Assembly (NCBI GenBank): GCA_030447445.1 | Contig: JAUJOW010000013.1 | Span: 15,436-47,679 of the forward strand | From: Acidimicrobiales bacterium | GTDB lineage: Bacteria; Actinomycetota; Acidimicrobiia; Acidimicrobiales; Iamiaceae | Length of the DNA: 32,244 bases | Direction: 5' to 3' | Shown here: piece by piece, positions 1 through 7,752 of the stretch | Numbering within the stretch: the first letter of the stretch is position 1 | Layout: each line of letters opens with the position of its first letter | Notes under the pieces: generated by a model | The model's input: the letters and a program-made list of their open reading frames with translations, nothing else | What the model was told of the DNA's origin: nothing | Database searches by the model: none | Program-made: the position numbers and the translations under genes

Positions 1-63
1 CGTTCCCGGCCTGGTGTTGGGCGTCCGACGGCGGGGGCGGCTCTCCGGTTCCCGGCGCGTCCA

Positions 64-69
64 TAGAAT
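64..69 (+). promoter_or_regulatory. Candidate -10 box of the amidohydrolase gene
   Basis: TAGAAT fits the actinobacterial -10 pattern TANNNT. Counting 7 nt from its last base puts the transcription start at about 76, one base before the ATG at 77. No Shine-Dalgarno sequence precedes that ATG, so a leaderless transcript is inferred. No convincing -35 element is visible. Confidence 0.35.
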
Positions 70-76
70 TCGGCAC

Positions 77-1573
77 ATGGGTGGTGACGGACGGGGTGGT
101 CCCGACGGCCACGAGCTCCCGATCAAGTTCGGGCCGGTCTCGAACGGCGAGTTCCTGCCCGTGCCGCACAGCCCCCTTGTACGTGAGACCATCCGTCGCA
201 CCCATCGCCTGGCCGACGAGAACGCCCGCCGCCTCGGCATCTCCCGACGCCGGTTCCTCAGCGGCATCACCGGTGCCGCCGCCACGTTGTTCGTGCTGAA
301 CGCCTGCTCCAAGGAGGAGGCCGCTGATGGCCGACGGTCACCCGGCGGCACCTTCGACGTGTCCGAGGACGCCACCACCGACACCAGCGCGGCGCTCGAC
401 GAGCTGGGCGGTGAGGAGTTCATCTTCGACGTCCAGACCCACTACGTGAACTACGACCTGGCCATGGAGGGCGGCGAGTGGACGGCGGTGTTCCCGCAGG
501 CGTCGTGTGCCGAAGGCGCGACGGCCGGCGACGGCAAGGTCTGCTTCACCGCCGACGCCTACTTCCGGGAGATGTTCGTCCGCTCCGACACCTCGATGGC
601 GATCCTCTCTGCGTTGCCGACGCCGGGCGACAACGGCCTCGCCCCCGACGACATGGCCTACGCCATCGACGTCGCCACCCGGCTCGGTTGCGACGGTCGG
701 GTCCTGATGCACGGAGGCGCCTACCCCCACCGCGGCCCCATCGACGCCGCGCTCCTGGCCATGAGTGACCTCCGAGAGCGGTTCGACATCGCCGCCTGGA
801 AGATCTACACGATGACCCCGACCGACGCGCACTTCTACTTCGACGACCACGACCGGGATCGGCCCCAGATCGGCCAACGCTTCATCGACCACGTGCGCGA
901 CATCGGCCCGCCGATCATCTGCACCCACAAGGGGATCTCGTCGATCGTGGGGGCCACTCCGGAGCTGGCCGATCCGAGCGACATCGGCCCGGCCGCAGCT
1001 CGCAACCCGGACGTCTCCTTCGTCGTCTACCACTCCGGCTTCGAACCCGGCGGGGGTGGCGTCGGGCCCTACGACCCCGAAGAGCCCGCGCCACAGGGCG
1101 TGGACCGGCTCGTGCGCACGCTCGAGCAGGCCGGCGTCGGGCCCAACGCCAACGTCTACGCCGAGCTCGGCGGCACCTGGTGGTTCGTGATGCGCGACCC
1201 CACCGCCGCCGCTCACGTGCTCGGCAAGCTGCTCACCTACGTCGGCGAGGAGCGGGTCCTGTGGGGCACCGACTCCATCTGGTTCGGGACGCCACAGGAC
1301 CAGATCCACGCGCTGCGGTCCTTCCAGATCTCCGAGGAGCTCCAGGAGCGGCACGGCTACCCGGCCTTGACCGACGAGATCAAGGCCAACATCCTCGGGC
1401 TGAGCTCGGCCCGGCTCTACGGCATCGAACCGATCACCGGCCGCTGTGACGTCAGCCCCGAGGACCTCGAGGCCATCAGGACCACCCTGCCGCCGCCTCG
1501 CACCTACGGACCGAAGACGCGGGCCGAGGCGGCGGCCATGATCGCCGCCCACCAGGCCGGGTACCTGGTGTGA
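77..1573 (+). CDS. Tat-exported amidohydrolase (amidohydrolase_2 family)
   Basis: Predicted metal-dependent hydrolase or decarboxylase of the TIM-barrel amidohydrolase_2 family (ACMSD-like); the substrate is unknown. The ATG at 77 is preferred over an in-frame start at 14 because a TAGAAT box lies just upstream of it. About 55 residues in is a twin-arginine signal, SRRRFLSG, followed by a hydrophobic stretch ending LFVLNACS. The Cys there may serve as a lipobox, making this a possible Tat lipoprotein outside the membrane. Family landmarks are FDVQTHYV near the mature N-terminus, LMHGGAYPH, CTHKGISS, VVYHSGFEPG and the metal-site segment WGTDSIWFG near the C-terminus. The protein is about 498 aa, long for the family because of the leader. 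It ends 15 bp before a P450 gene, so the two may act together on a hydrophobic compound; that is inference. Confidence 0.8.
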   Translation: MGGDGRGGPDGHELPIKFGPVSNGEFLPVPHSPLVRETIRRTHRLADENARRLGISRRRFLSGITGAAATLFVLNACSKEEAADGRRSPGGTFDVSEDATTDTSAALDELGGEEFIFDVQTHYVNYDLAMEGGEWTAVFPQASCAEGATAGDGKVCFTADAYFREMFVRSDTSMAILSALPTPGDNGLAPDDMAYAIDVATRLGCDGRVLMHGGAYPHRGPIDAALLAMSDLRERFDIAAWKIYTMTPTDAHFYFDDHDRDRPQIGQRFIDHVRDIGPPIICTHKGISSIVGATPELADPSDIGPAAARNPDVSFVVYHSGFEPGGGGVGPYDPEEPAPQGVDRLVRTLEQAGVGPNANVYAELGGTWWFVMRDPTAAAHVLGKLLTYVGEERVLWGTDSIWFGTPQDQIHALRSFQISEELQERHGYPALTDEIKANILGLSSARLYGIEPITGRCDVSPEDLEAIRTTLPPPRTYGPKTRAEAAAMIAAHQAGYLV

Positions 1574-1576
1574 CCG

Positions 1577-1582
1577 TAGTGT
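1577..1582 (+). promoter_or_regulatory. Candidate -10 box of the first P450 gene
   Basis: TAGTGT matches TANNNT. A start 7 nt after its last base falls exactly on the A of the ATG at 1589, and no ribosome-binding site is present. This suggests a leaderless transcript, although read-through from the amidohydrolase is equally possible in the 15-bp gap. Confidence 0.35.
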
Positions 1583-1588
1583 GACGTC

Positions 1589-2779
1589 ATGACCGCCCCT
1601 TCCCCGCCTGCGCTCGACATCGACTTCCTCTCGGGCCGGTTCTACGTCGACGGGGCGGTGGCGTACCGGTGGCTGCGGGAGCACGCCCCGGTCTACTTCG
1701 ACTCGAACAGTGGCCTGTGGGGGATCGCCACCTACGACGCCGTCCTGTCCGTCGAGCGGGATGCGCAGACGTTCTCCAACGCGGGCGGAAGTCGCCCCGA
1801 CACCGGACCGCTCCCGTGGATGATCGACATGGACGGCGCGGCCCACTCCAAGCGCAGGAAGCTGGTCAGCCGTGGGTTCACCCCGGCGCGGGTCCGGGCC
1901 ACCGAGCCGCACCTCCGCGACATCTGCGACGAGCTGATCGACCGCGTCTGCCAGCGCGGCGAGTGCGACTTCGTGCGCGACCTCGCCGCGCCGCTGCCGA
2001 TGATCGTGATCGGCGACATGCTCGGCGTGCCGCCGGCGGACCGCGACGAACTGTTGCGGTGGTCCCACGGGATGCTGGCGTCGCTGACCGGCGAGCCCGA
2101 GGGCTTCGAGACGGCGGCGGCGGCCTTCGGCGAGTACGTCGAGTACGCCCGTCGGGTGATCGCCGACCGCCGGGCCGAGCCGAGCGACGACCTCTACAGC
2201 ATCCTCGTCCACGCCGAGGTCGACGGTGACCGGCTCGACGACGACGAGATCATCTTCGAGTCGCTCCTGCTGCTCATCGGGGGCGACGAGACGACCCGCC
2301 AGGTGGCCGCCGGTGGGATGGAGCAGCTGCTGCGGCATCCGGAGCAGAAGGAGCGGTTGGTCGCCGAGCCCGAGCGGCTGCCCTCGGCCGTCGAGGAGAT
2401 GCTCCGCTGGGTGTCGCCGATCAAGAACATGGCCCGCACGACCACCGTCGACGTCGAGCTCGCCGGTGTCACCCTGCCCGCCGGCACCAAGGTCATCGTG
2501 CTCTACGAGTCCGCCAACTTCGACGACCGGCACTTCGCCGACCCCGAGCGCTTCGACATCGAGCGCTCACCCAACGACCACCTCGCCTTCGGCTTCGGGC
2601 CCCACTTCTGCCTCGGGGCGAGCCTGGCGCGGGTGGAGCTACGGGCCATGTTCGAGCGGGTCCTGCACCGGATGCCCGACCTGCAGCTGGCCACGGCCGA
2701 GCCCCTCGGCCGGTCGATCACCGGTGTCGAGCACATGCCAGTCGCCTTCTCGCCGTCACGCCCGTGCCGGTCGACGTAG
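1589..2779 (+). CDS. Cytochrome P450, CYP142-like
   Basis: A complete 396-aa soluble bacterial P450 that would use an external ferredoxin and reductase. The I-helix oxygen-activation motif is LLLIGGDETTRQ, the ExxR motif is in VEEMLRW, and the heme-cysteine loop is FGFGPHFCLGASLAR. Several stretches recall mycobacterial CYP142, the steroid C26-monooxygenase: FSNAGGSRPD, MIDMD followed by KRRKLVSRGFT, GECDFVRDLAAPLPM, VIGDMLGV, LIGGDETTR and ESANFD. This resemblance is from memory, not a search, so a role in sterol side-chain oxidation is plausible but unproven. It is convergent with the metallo-beta-lactamase gene, leaving only 10 bp between the stop codons. Confidence 0.92.
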   Translation: MTAPSPPALDIDFLSGRFYVDGAVAYRWLREHAPVYFDSNSGLWGIATYDAVLSVERDAQTFSNAGGSRPDTGPLPWMIDMDGAAHSKRRKLVSRGFTPARVRATEPHLRDICDELIDRVCQRGECDFVRDLAAPLPMIVIGDMLGVPPADRDELLRWSHGMLASLTGEPEGFETAAAAFGEYVEYARRVIADRRAEPSDDLYSILVHAEVDGDRLDDDEIIFESLLLLIGGDETTRQVAAGGMEQLLRHPEQKERLVAEPERLPSAVEEMLRWVSPIKNMARTTTVDVELAGVTLPAGTKVIVLYESANFDDRHFADPERFDIERSPNDHLAFGFGPHFCLGASLARVELRAMFERVLHRMPDLQLATAEPLGRSITGVEHMPVAFSPSRPCRST

Positions 2780-2789
2780 CCGACGGGGT

Positions 2790-3599
2790 TCACTCCACCT
2801 GGAAGTAGCGGCGACCCTCACCGGCCAGCACCCGTCCGAAGCGCAGGTCGGGGAAGTGGGCGGCCACGGTGACGTCGGAGCTGCCCTCGAGCTCAGCGAG
2901 GAGCGCCGCCCGGGTCCTTGCCGCGAGCGCCGGGTCGACGTCGCTGATGGCACCCCAGTCCGTCTCCTGGAGCTGCACCGGGCAGGTGATGGCGTCGCCG
3001 AGGAGGACGGCCCGGGACGAGCCGGACGACAGGACGTACACGAGGTGACCCGATGTGTGGCCGGGCGCGAACCGGGCGGTGATCCCGGGGACGATCTCCA
3101 CCTGGTCGCCGTCGACGGGGTCGAGCCGGCCCCGTTCCGCCAGCAGCAGCATGGCCTCACGGATCCACTCGGGACCGTCCCCACCGGTGACGAACTGATC
3201 CCAGTCGGCCCGCCCGAAGCGCACGGTGGCGTTGGGGAAGAAGGGCTCGCCGTCCTGGACCAGCCAGCCGGCGTGGTCGGCGTGCAGGTGGGTGCACACC
3301 ACGTCGTCGATCTGATCGAGGGCCACGCCCGCCGCCTGGAGGGCGCCGGGCAGGCGCCCGCCTTGGAAGAGGGCGTTGTCGAAGGGACCCACCCCGGTGT
3401 CGACGAGGACGACGCGACCGCCCGGCAGGCGGACCAGGAAGCATCCGAGCTGGGCGGTGACCATCCCGTCGGGCCCGAGCAGGGCCTGGTGGGCGGTCCA
3501 GTCGCTGTTCGGGAAGTACTCGGGCGGGATCTTGCAGGTGCCGTCGGACACCGGCGTCACCTCGATCTCGCCGATGGCAAACGTGTCGACGTCGACCAC
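2790..3599 (-). CDS. Metallo-beta-lactamase-fold hydrolase
   Basis: A 269-aa MBL-superfamily hydrolase with the binuclear metal motif THLHADHAGW (HxHxDH), a later metal histidine in FAPGHTSGHLVY, and the bridging aspartate in LLGDAITC. A final histidine is in VAAHFPDLRFG. The layout resembles lactonase-like MBL proteins, but the substrate cannot be read from sequence. The GTG start at 3599 is chosen because a GGAGG ribosome-binding site lies 9 nt upstream (3609-3613), so this gene has a proper leader unlike several neighbours. There is no signal peptide; a cytoplasmic location is expected. Confidence 0.88.
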   Translation of the reverse strand: MVDVDTFAIGEIEVTPVSDGTCKIPPEYFPNSDWTAHQALLGPDGMVTAQLGCFLVRLPGGRVVLVDTGVGPFDNALFQGGRLPGALQAAGVALDQIDDVVCTHLHADHAGWLVQDGEPFFPNATVRFGRADWDQFVTGGDGPEWIREAMLLLAERGRLDPVDGDQVEIVPGITARFAPGHTSGHLVYVLSSGSSRAVLLGDAITCPVQLQETDWGAISDVDPALAARTRAALLAELEGSSDVTVAAHFPDLRFGRVLAGEGRRYFQVE

Positions 3600-3710
3600 C
3601 TGGGTTCACCTCCGGTCGTGGAACCGCTTCGGGTGCAGCGGGACCAATCGGATTCTGCACCCCAGCCGGCCGCTGCGCCGGGCCCAGGCCACCGCTGCTG
3701 CGCGTCGTCC

Positions 3711-3904
3711 TCACCGCTCGGATCGGTAGAGGCGCATCGTGATCGGGGCGAAGACGGCCACCAGGGCGGCGCTCCACAGCAGCACCCAACCGACGTAACC
3801 AGCGGCGGCCGTCCCGTGCATGAGGCCACGGGCGCCGGAGGCGAGGTGGGTGATCGGGTTGACCTTGACGAAGGCCTGAACCCAACCCGGCATGGTGTCG
3901 GTGT
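3711..3904 (-). pseudogene. ABC-2 type permease, C-terminal fragment (DrrB-like)
   Basis: Only the last ~64 residues of a DrrB-type ABC-2 transporter permease remain. The conserved block [14 protein letters not shown] is followed by [13 protein letters not shown] and one membrane span ending [13 protein letters not shown]. Family proteins are about 250 aa with six spans, so about three quarters is missing. The reading frame stays open upstream, but homology stops just before DTMPGW, where an unrelated sequence is joined in frame. No ATPase partner is present. This looks like a deletion or insertion scar beside the tRNA gene. Confidence 0.7.
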
Positions 3905-4231
3905 CGCCTGCGGTTACCGCGGCCGCACCAGCGTCGGGCGCCGAGCGGACGAAGAGTAGTTGAGCGAGGTCAGCCGAGTCCCGCTCGACGATGAGGCGCT
4001 CGTTGGCTGCGCCCAGGAGCGCAAGGAACGCCGGGTCAAGTTCAAGACCATGAGCTCAGCGACCGCAAGCATCAGTTCGCCCGGCGAGTCGAAGCGCTCA
4101 AGGTCGCCGATCTGCTCGCGAACCGTACGGAAGTCGGTAACCACTGACACGGCGGCGCGTTGCGACACCGTCGTTCCGTCGACGAGGTCGTCCTGAAGAC
4201 GCGTGAGTCGCTCCTGGAAGTGGATGGCCAA
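3905..4231 (-). pseudogene. Unidentified frameshifted ORF remnant next to tRNA-Arg
   Basis: Not recognised. The reverse strand reads coding-like protein of mostly amphipathic helices: QERLTRLQDDLVDG, VVTDFRTVREQIGDLERF, then [17 protein letters not shown]. At about 4036 the sense continues in another frame as [19 protein letters not shown] and [15 protein letters not shown], which needs one extra base. The second frame runs without a stop into the ABC-2 permease fragment. Base composition is less GC-rich than in the surrounding genes. It may be a foreign or decayed gene; no function is proposed. Confidence 0.4.
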
Positions 4232-4292
4232 GATCGGGTCTTGGTGCCTCGCCGGACGGTTCAGACCGCCGCTGTAACGCGGACTTTCTAGG

Positions 4293-4365
4293 CGCCCCCG
4301 GCAGGATTCGAACCTGCGACACACGGTTTAGGAAACCGACGCTCTATCCCCTGAGCTACGGGGGC
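4293..4365 (-). tRNA. tRNA-Arg (anticodon CCU)
   Basis: The reverse complement folds as a 73-nt cloverleaf. The acceptor stem GCCCCCG/CGGGGGC is perfect, the D arm reads GCTCAGGGGATAGAGC, and the T arm has GGTTCGAATCC. The anticodon loop TTCCTAA gives anticodon CCU (arginine, AGG codon). One non-Watson-Crick pair sits at the top of the anticodon stem (27:43). CCA is not encoded. tRNA-Arg genes are common integration sites for mobile elements, and the truncated sequences directly beside it fit that, although no integrase is visible. Confidence 0.95.
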
Positions 4366-4429
4366 ATGGGATGGAAAGGTCTGGTCAGCCGCCATTGTCG
4401 TCGATGTGGCGAGCGGGCGTTGCTGCCCG

Positions 4430-4529
4430 TAGGCCGCGGATAGGCCGCGGGAGCCCTCGGCGAGGCTCGGCGAGGTTCCTCGGCGGCTCGCGCGGGGGAA
4501 CAGTCGCGCAAGGCGATGGCAAGGCGATG
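4430..4529. repeat. Cluster of three short tandem duplications
   Basis: Within 100 bp there are three back-to-back direct duplications of about one helical turn: TAGGCCGCGGA at 4430-4440 with its copy (last base changed) at 4441-4451; CTCGGCGAGG at 4456-4465 and 4466-4475; and GCAAGGCGATG at 4508-4518 and 4519-4529. No gene is supported here. The pattern suggests replication slippage in unconstrained DNA. Confidence 0.75.
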
Positions 4530-5148
4530 GCCGGGCGGCCAGAGGCAAGCAGGAGGCGGTCAGCGGCGGGGCGAACGCTTCGAGCGCGTTGGCCCCGATC
4601 GACCGTCATTCGGACGCGCCGTTCGGGTGCGAACGCAGCCAGATCGCGATGTCCCGGATCGCCGAATATCGCCGCATCATCGTTCAGGCCCGTGACGTCG
4701 GTGCGGCCGACGGAGGGACAGCGGAAGCAGTCACCTGCCTGGGAACGGTCCCCCCTGGCCGAATCGGTGGTGTCGATGGGTCCCAGGAGGCCGGACCCGC
4801 GTTGGGAGATGCTCGGCCCGGCGCAAGCGCCGGAGCCCTCCACTATCGAAGCTTGAACAGCGTTCCGCGTTCGTCTGCATGAGGGCGCGCTTGGCCCCAG
4901 CATCGAGTGCGAGTTCGTCGTGCGCGACGACCTCCTCCGGTTCGAACTGCCACGGGTAGTCCATCGCGTAGCGCCCCTCCGTCACCGGCGAGAACCTCGT
5001 CATTGCGCACGCGGTTGTCCAGTCGCTGCGGCCACGAGATCGTGGCGGACGTACGAGCGACGCACCCTTCTCATCGAGTCCGTAGTAGCGCCATCCATGG
5101 AGATCACCGGAGAGAGATCGGCACTCCCTCCTCGGCGGACCGATCGTC
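4530..5148. other. No firm gene; possible remnant ORF on the minus strand
   Basis: No recognisable gene. The only coding-like stretch is on the minus strand, about 5003 down to 4850, starting MTRFSPVTEGRYAMDYPWQF and continuing EPEEVVAHDELALDAGAKRA. Sequence on either side of it loses protein-like character, so a small decayed gene is the best guess. Codon use and composition are more mixed than in the B12 genes. Confidence 0.3.
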
Positions 5149-5475
5149 ATGTCGCTCACCGGCATCGCCAGCGCGGTCGCCAACCGACGCCGCCGTCAGG
5201 AGGCCCATCGACTCACTGCTCCGCAGTGGCGGCCGATTGGTCCGCTCACGGTTGAGGTCATCTCGGACCGTCTGCTCGTCTCACGCGGCGACGAATACGG
5301 CTCGGTCTGGCTTGCCAGCGTGGTGGGCCTTCGGGCAGATGCACTGGGCCACGCTCTCGACCGCTCCTTCGATGCCGACCCGCCGTTCCGGTTCGAGGGA
5401 CCGGACGTGCCGCGCCTCGAAGCCATTCTCGTTGACCTCCTCGATCCCGACGCTGCGGTCGCCGGCCGGCGGTAG
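5149..5475 (+). CDS. Hypothetical protein, 108 aa
   Basis: Not recognised. The ATG-started frame reads plausible soluble protein, with alternating strand and helix patterns such as LTVEVISDRLLVSRGDEYG, ASVVGLRADALGHALDRSF and FEGPDVPRLEAILVDLL. The first ~25 residues are basic (VANRRRRQEAHR) and may not belong to the true gene. No signal peptide, membrane span or catalytic motif is seen. It stands alone in a low-information region between the tRNA and the B12 locus. Confidence 0.4.
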   Translation: MSLTGIASAVANRRRRQEAHRLTAPQWRPIGPLTVEVISDRLLVSRGDEYGSVWLASVVGLRADALGHALDRSFDADPPFRFEGPDVPRLEAILVDLLDPDAAVAGRR

Positions 5476-5810
5476 GTCGTCGAGAACAGTGAGCGAGCCT
5501 TCGGAACCATCGGCTTCGCTCGAGTCGAGTCTCCGGGAAGGTCGCACTCAGACGATCAGCGACATTCGGCGCGTGGTTCTGTACGCACGCGCCGAGCGCG
5601 TAACGCCGATCGGTTCGCCCTCTTGGTCGCGACCCGACGTTGCTCCGGCCCCGGCACCGATGTCGCCCCGCCCGGAAAGACGGGCGCGGTGACCGCAATG
5701 CTTCGCGGTCGACGCCCTGCCATCCAACGGCGGCACCTATGGATCTTCTCGTGGGCCCCCGGGCCAGGGATTGTTCGCGGGAGTCCGGATGTGTCCGGGT
5801 TGACGTCAGG
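5476..5810. other. Intergenic stretch, nothing recognised
   Basis: No convincing gene on either strand. Open frames here are short and rich in Arg, Pro and Ser, as expected for shadows in GC-rich DNA. The right end probably carries the promoter of the precorrin-2 dehydrogenase gene. Confidence 0.4.
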
Positions 5811-5816
5811 TACGGT
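5811..5816 (+). promoter_or_regulatory. Candidate -10 box of the precorrin-2 dehydrogenase gene
   Basis: TACGGT fits TANNNT and predicts a start at about 5823, two bases before the GTG at 5825, so a nearly leaderless transcript. A TTGACG at 5800-5805 looks like a -35 but is only 5 bp from this box, so the two cannot form one promoter. Confidence 0.3.
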
Positions 5817-5824
5817 CGAGCTGC

Positions 5825-6415
5825 GTGGGGCTCCACCTGAACGTCGATGTCAGCGGTCGCTCGGTGATCGTGGTTGGCGGGGGCGCGGCCGGGTGCGAGA
5901 AGGTCCGGCGCCTGGTGTCGGCGGGCGCGGTGGTGACGGTCGTCGACCCGTCGCCCGCCACGGAGCTTGAGTCGTTGCCGATCCGCCTCGAGCGTCGCGA
6001 GTTCCGCGCCGATGACGTCGGCGGCGCGTGGCTTGTCATAGCGGCGACCAGCGACGGAGTAGTCAACGCCCAAGTCGAGCGTGCCGCTAGCGCGGCGGGG
6101 GTCTGGGTCAGTCGCTCGGACAAGCGCGATGGCGCCGGGATCGCGTTCGCTGCCATGGTCGAGCGTGGGCTGGTGACGATCGGGGTTTCGACTGGGGGCG
6201 GCAGCCCTGCGCTCGCCCGTTGGGTTCGTGATCGGATCGACTCCGCCGTCCCTATTGAGGTCGGTGCGCTCGCCGCACTGCTCTCACGTCGACCTCGGAC
6301 AGGCGGCCGGCGGGGACACCGGGGTCTTCCTCTCGACGAGGCTTTGGGCGCCTTGGTGGCCGGCGCTCCCGAGCGAGCGGCGACGCTCCTCGAGGTCGAC
6401 GTCAGCTCGGAGTAG
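5825..6415 (+). CDS. sirC: Precorrin-2 dehydrogenase (SirC/Met8/CysG N-terminal type)
   Basis: A 196-aa NAD-dependent enzyme that oxidises precorrin-2 to sirohydrochlorin. The Rossmann motif VVGGGAAGCEKVRRL lies at residues 15-29. Later landmarks are LVIAATSDGVVNAQV and the family segment VTIGVSTGGGSPALARWVRDRI. It corresponds to the N-terminal module of CysG and lacks the C-terminal uroporphyrinogen methyltransferase, so precorrin-2 must come from a CobA encoded elsewhere. Its product is the substrate of CbiX, encoded in the facing operon, which supports an early cobalt-insertion branch. The 3' end overlaps the convergent cbiA gene by 14 bp, leaving no room for a separate terminator. Confidence 0.88.
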   Translation: MGLHLNVDVSGRSVIVVGGGAAGCEKVRRLVSAGAVVTVVDPSPATELESLPIRLERREFRADDVGGAWLVIAATSDGVVNAQVERAASAAGVWVSRSDKRDGAGIAFAAMVERGLVTIGVSTGGGSPALARWVRDRIDSAVPIEVGALAALLSRRPRTGGRRGHRGLPLDEALGALVAGAPERAATLLEVDVSSE

Positions 6416-7748
6416 CCGCGCTTCTGACGAGGCACGTCCGAACGAAGTTGGTGATGAGCGTCGGGTCGCCGCCAGCGTGGTGATGGAGGTAGGTCGCCAG
6501 CATCGTCGGCGTTGCGAAGCCGTCGACGGTTGTTACGAAGCGGCTCGTCAAGCGCATTGCCTCGCCGGCCGGTGTGCAGTGCGAGTAGTGGAACTCGTGA
6601 CCGCGGACGATCGTGCCCGCGGGACCGATCGGGCTGGGAGCGAGCGACTCCGCCTGACGGTAGCCGAGGACGAGGCGATCGCTGAGACGTGCGGATGTCG
6701 GCGCCGCGCCGACCATGCGTCGTCCGTCGAGTTCGTTGGCCAACCACAGCATCCCGCCACATTCCGCCCACGTCGGCAGCCCCGCCGCGACGCGCTTGGC
6801 GACGTTCGCCAGCAACGGTTTGTTGGCGGCCAATGCCTCGCCGTGGACCTCGGGGAACCCGCCGCCCGCGATCAAGCCGTCGATGTGTTGGGGAAGGGCG
6901 GGCGCGGTGACCGGATCGAACGGGATCAGCTCGGCGCCGGCCGCCTCGAGCGCTTCGAGGTTGTCGCGGTAACAGAACGTGAAGGCGGGACCGGCCGCGA
7001 CCGCGATCCGGCATGACCCGATCCGATCCGGGACCGGAACCGGTCCGGGACGCACAGGGCGCGCCGATCCGGCCACCGCTTCGATGGCGTTGAGGTCGAA
7101 GCCCTCGGTCACCGCGGCCGCCAGCCGCGAGAGTGCGGCCCGGACCAACAGGGGCTGCTCGACCACCGGAACGAGCCCGAGGTGACGGTCACGCCACACC
7201 AGTGCGTCGTCGCGCCGGAGACAGCCGAGGACCGGCATCGCCAAGGGCTCGAGCGCGTCACGTAGGAGCTGCTCGTGACCGGGCGATCCGACGCGATTGA
7301 GGACGACGCCCGCGACGTGCACCCGCGGGTCGTGATCGCGAAAGCCTCGAACGATGGCCGCAACCGAGGTGCTCATCGCAGCCGCGTCGACGACCAGCAC
7401 GATCGGCGCACCGAGCTGAGCGGCGACGTCGGCGGTGGACGATGGTGTGCCATCGGCGGCGCCGTCGAAGAGGCCCATGACGCCCTCGACGATCAGCAGT
7501 TCGGCTCCCGCCGCGGCGCGAGCCGCCAGCGGCGCCACGGCGTCGACACCGCACAGCCACGGATCGAGATTGCGGGGCGGGCGGCCGCAGGCCAAGGAGT
7601 GATAGCCGGGATCGATGAAGTCGGGCCCGACCTTGGCGCAGGCGACCTTGGTGCCTCGTGCGGTCAGCGCCGCCAGGAGCCCGGTGGCGACGGTGGTCTT
7701 GCCGACCCCCGACGACACGCCGGCGACAACGAGGCGCGGTCCCAGCAC
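6402..7748 (-). CDS. cbiA: Cobyrinic acid a,c-diamide synthase (CbiA/CobB)
   Basis: Glutamine-dependent, ATP-using amidase that amidates the a and c side chains of cobyrinic or hydrogenobyrinic acid. The N-terminal half has the P-loop-like VAGVSSGVGKTTVATG, then VGPDFIDPGYH and IVEGVMGLFDG, as in CbiA. The C-terminal half is a class-I glutamine amidotransferase domain with its nucleophile in WAECGGMLWL and its histidine in GHEFHYSHC. The GTG at 7748 is chosen: it gives 448 aa, close to family length, and sits 4 bp after the cbiX stop. The frame stays open to 7925, but that extension is low-complexity and lies inside cbiX. It is the last gene of the leftward corrin-ring operon. Confidence 0.93.
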   Translation of the reverse strand: MLGPRLVVAGVSSGVGKTTVATGLLAALTARGTKVACAKVGPDFIDPGYHSLACGRPPRNLDPWLCGVDAVAPLAARAAAGAELLIVEGVMGLFDGAADGTPSSTADVAAQLGAPIVLVVDAAAMSTSVAAIVRGFRDHDPRVHVAGVVLNRVGSPGHEQLLRDALEPLAMPVLGCLRRDDALVWRDRHLGLVPVVEQPLLVRAALSRLAAAVTEGFDLNAIEAVAGSARPVRPGPVPVPDRIGSCRIAVAAGPAFTFCYRDNLEALEAAGAELIPFDPVTAPALPQHIDGLIAGGGFPEVHGEALAANKPLLANVAKRVAAGLPTWAECGGMLWLANELDGRRMVGAAPTSARLSDRLVLGYRQAESLAPSPIGPAGTIVRGHEFHYSHCTPAGEAMRLTSRFVTTVDGFATPTMLATYLHHHAGGDPTLITNFVRTCLVRSAATPS

Positions 7749-7752
7749 CGCC

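Noticed and set aside
338..2533. 731-codon open frame on the minus strand
   Set aside because: It is antisense to the amidohydrolase and P450 genes, rich in Gly, Arg, Asp and Val as expected for a GC-rich shadow frame, and shows no domain.
5800..5805. TTGACG as a -35 box for the precorrin-2 dehydrogenase gene
   Set aside because: It is only 5 bp from the TACGGT box, and at a 17-bp spacing there is no -10 sequence, so it is not a convincing promoter pair.
5825..6415. Full CysG (siroheme synthase) with methyltransferase activity
   Set aside because: The protein ends after the dehydrogenase module; no SUMT motif follows before the convergent cbiA gene.
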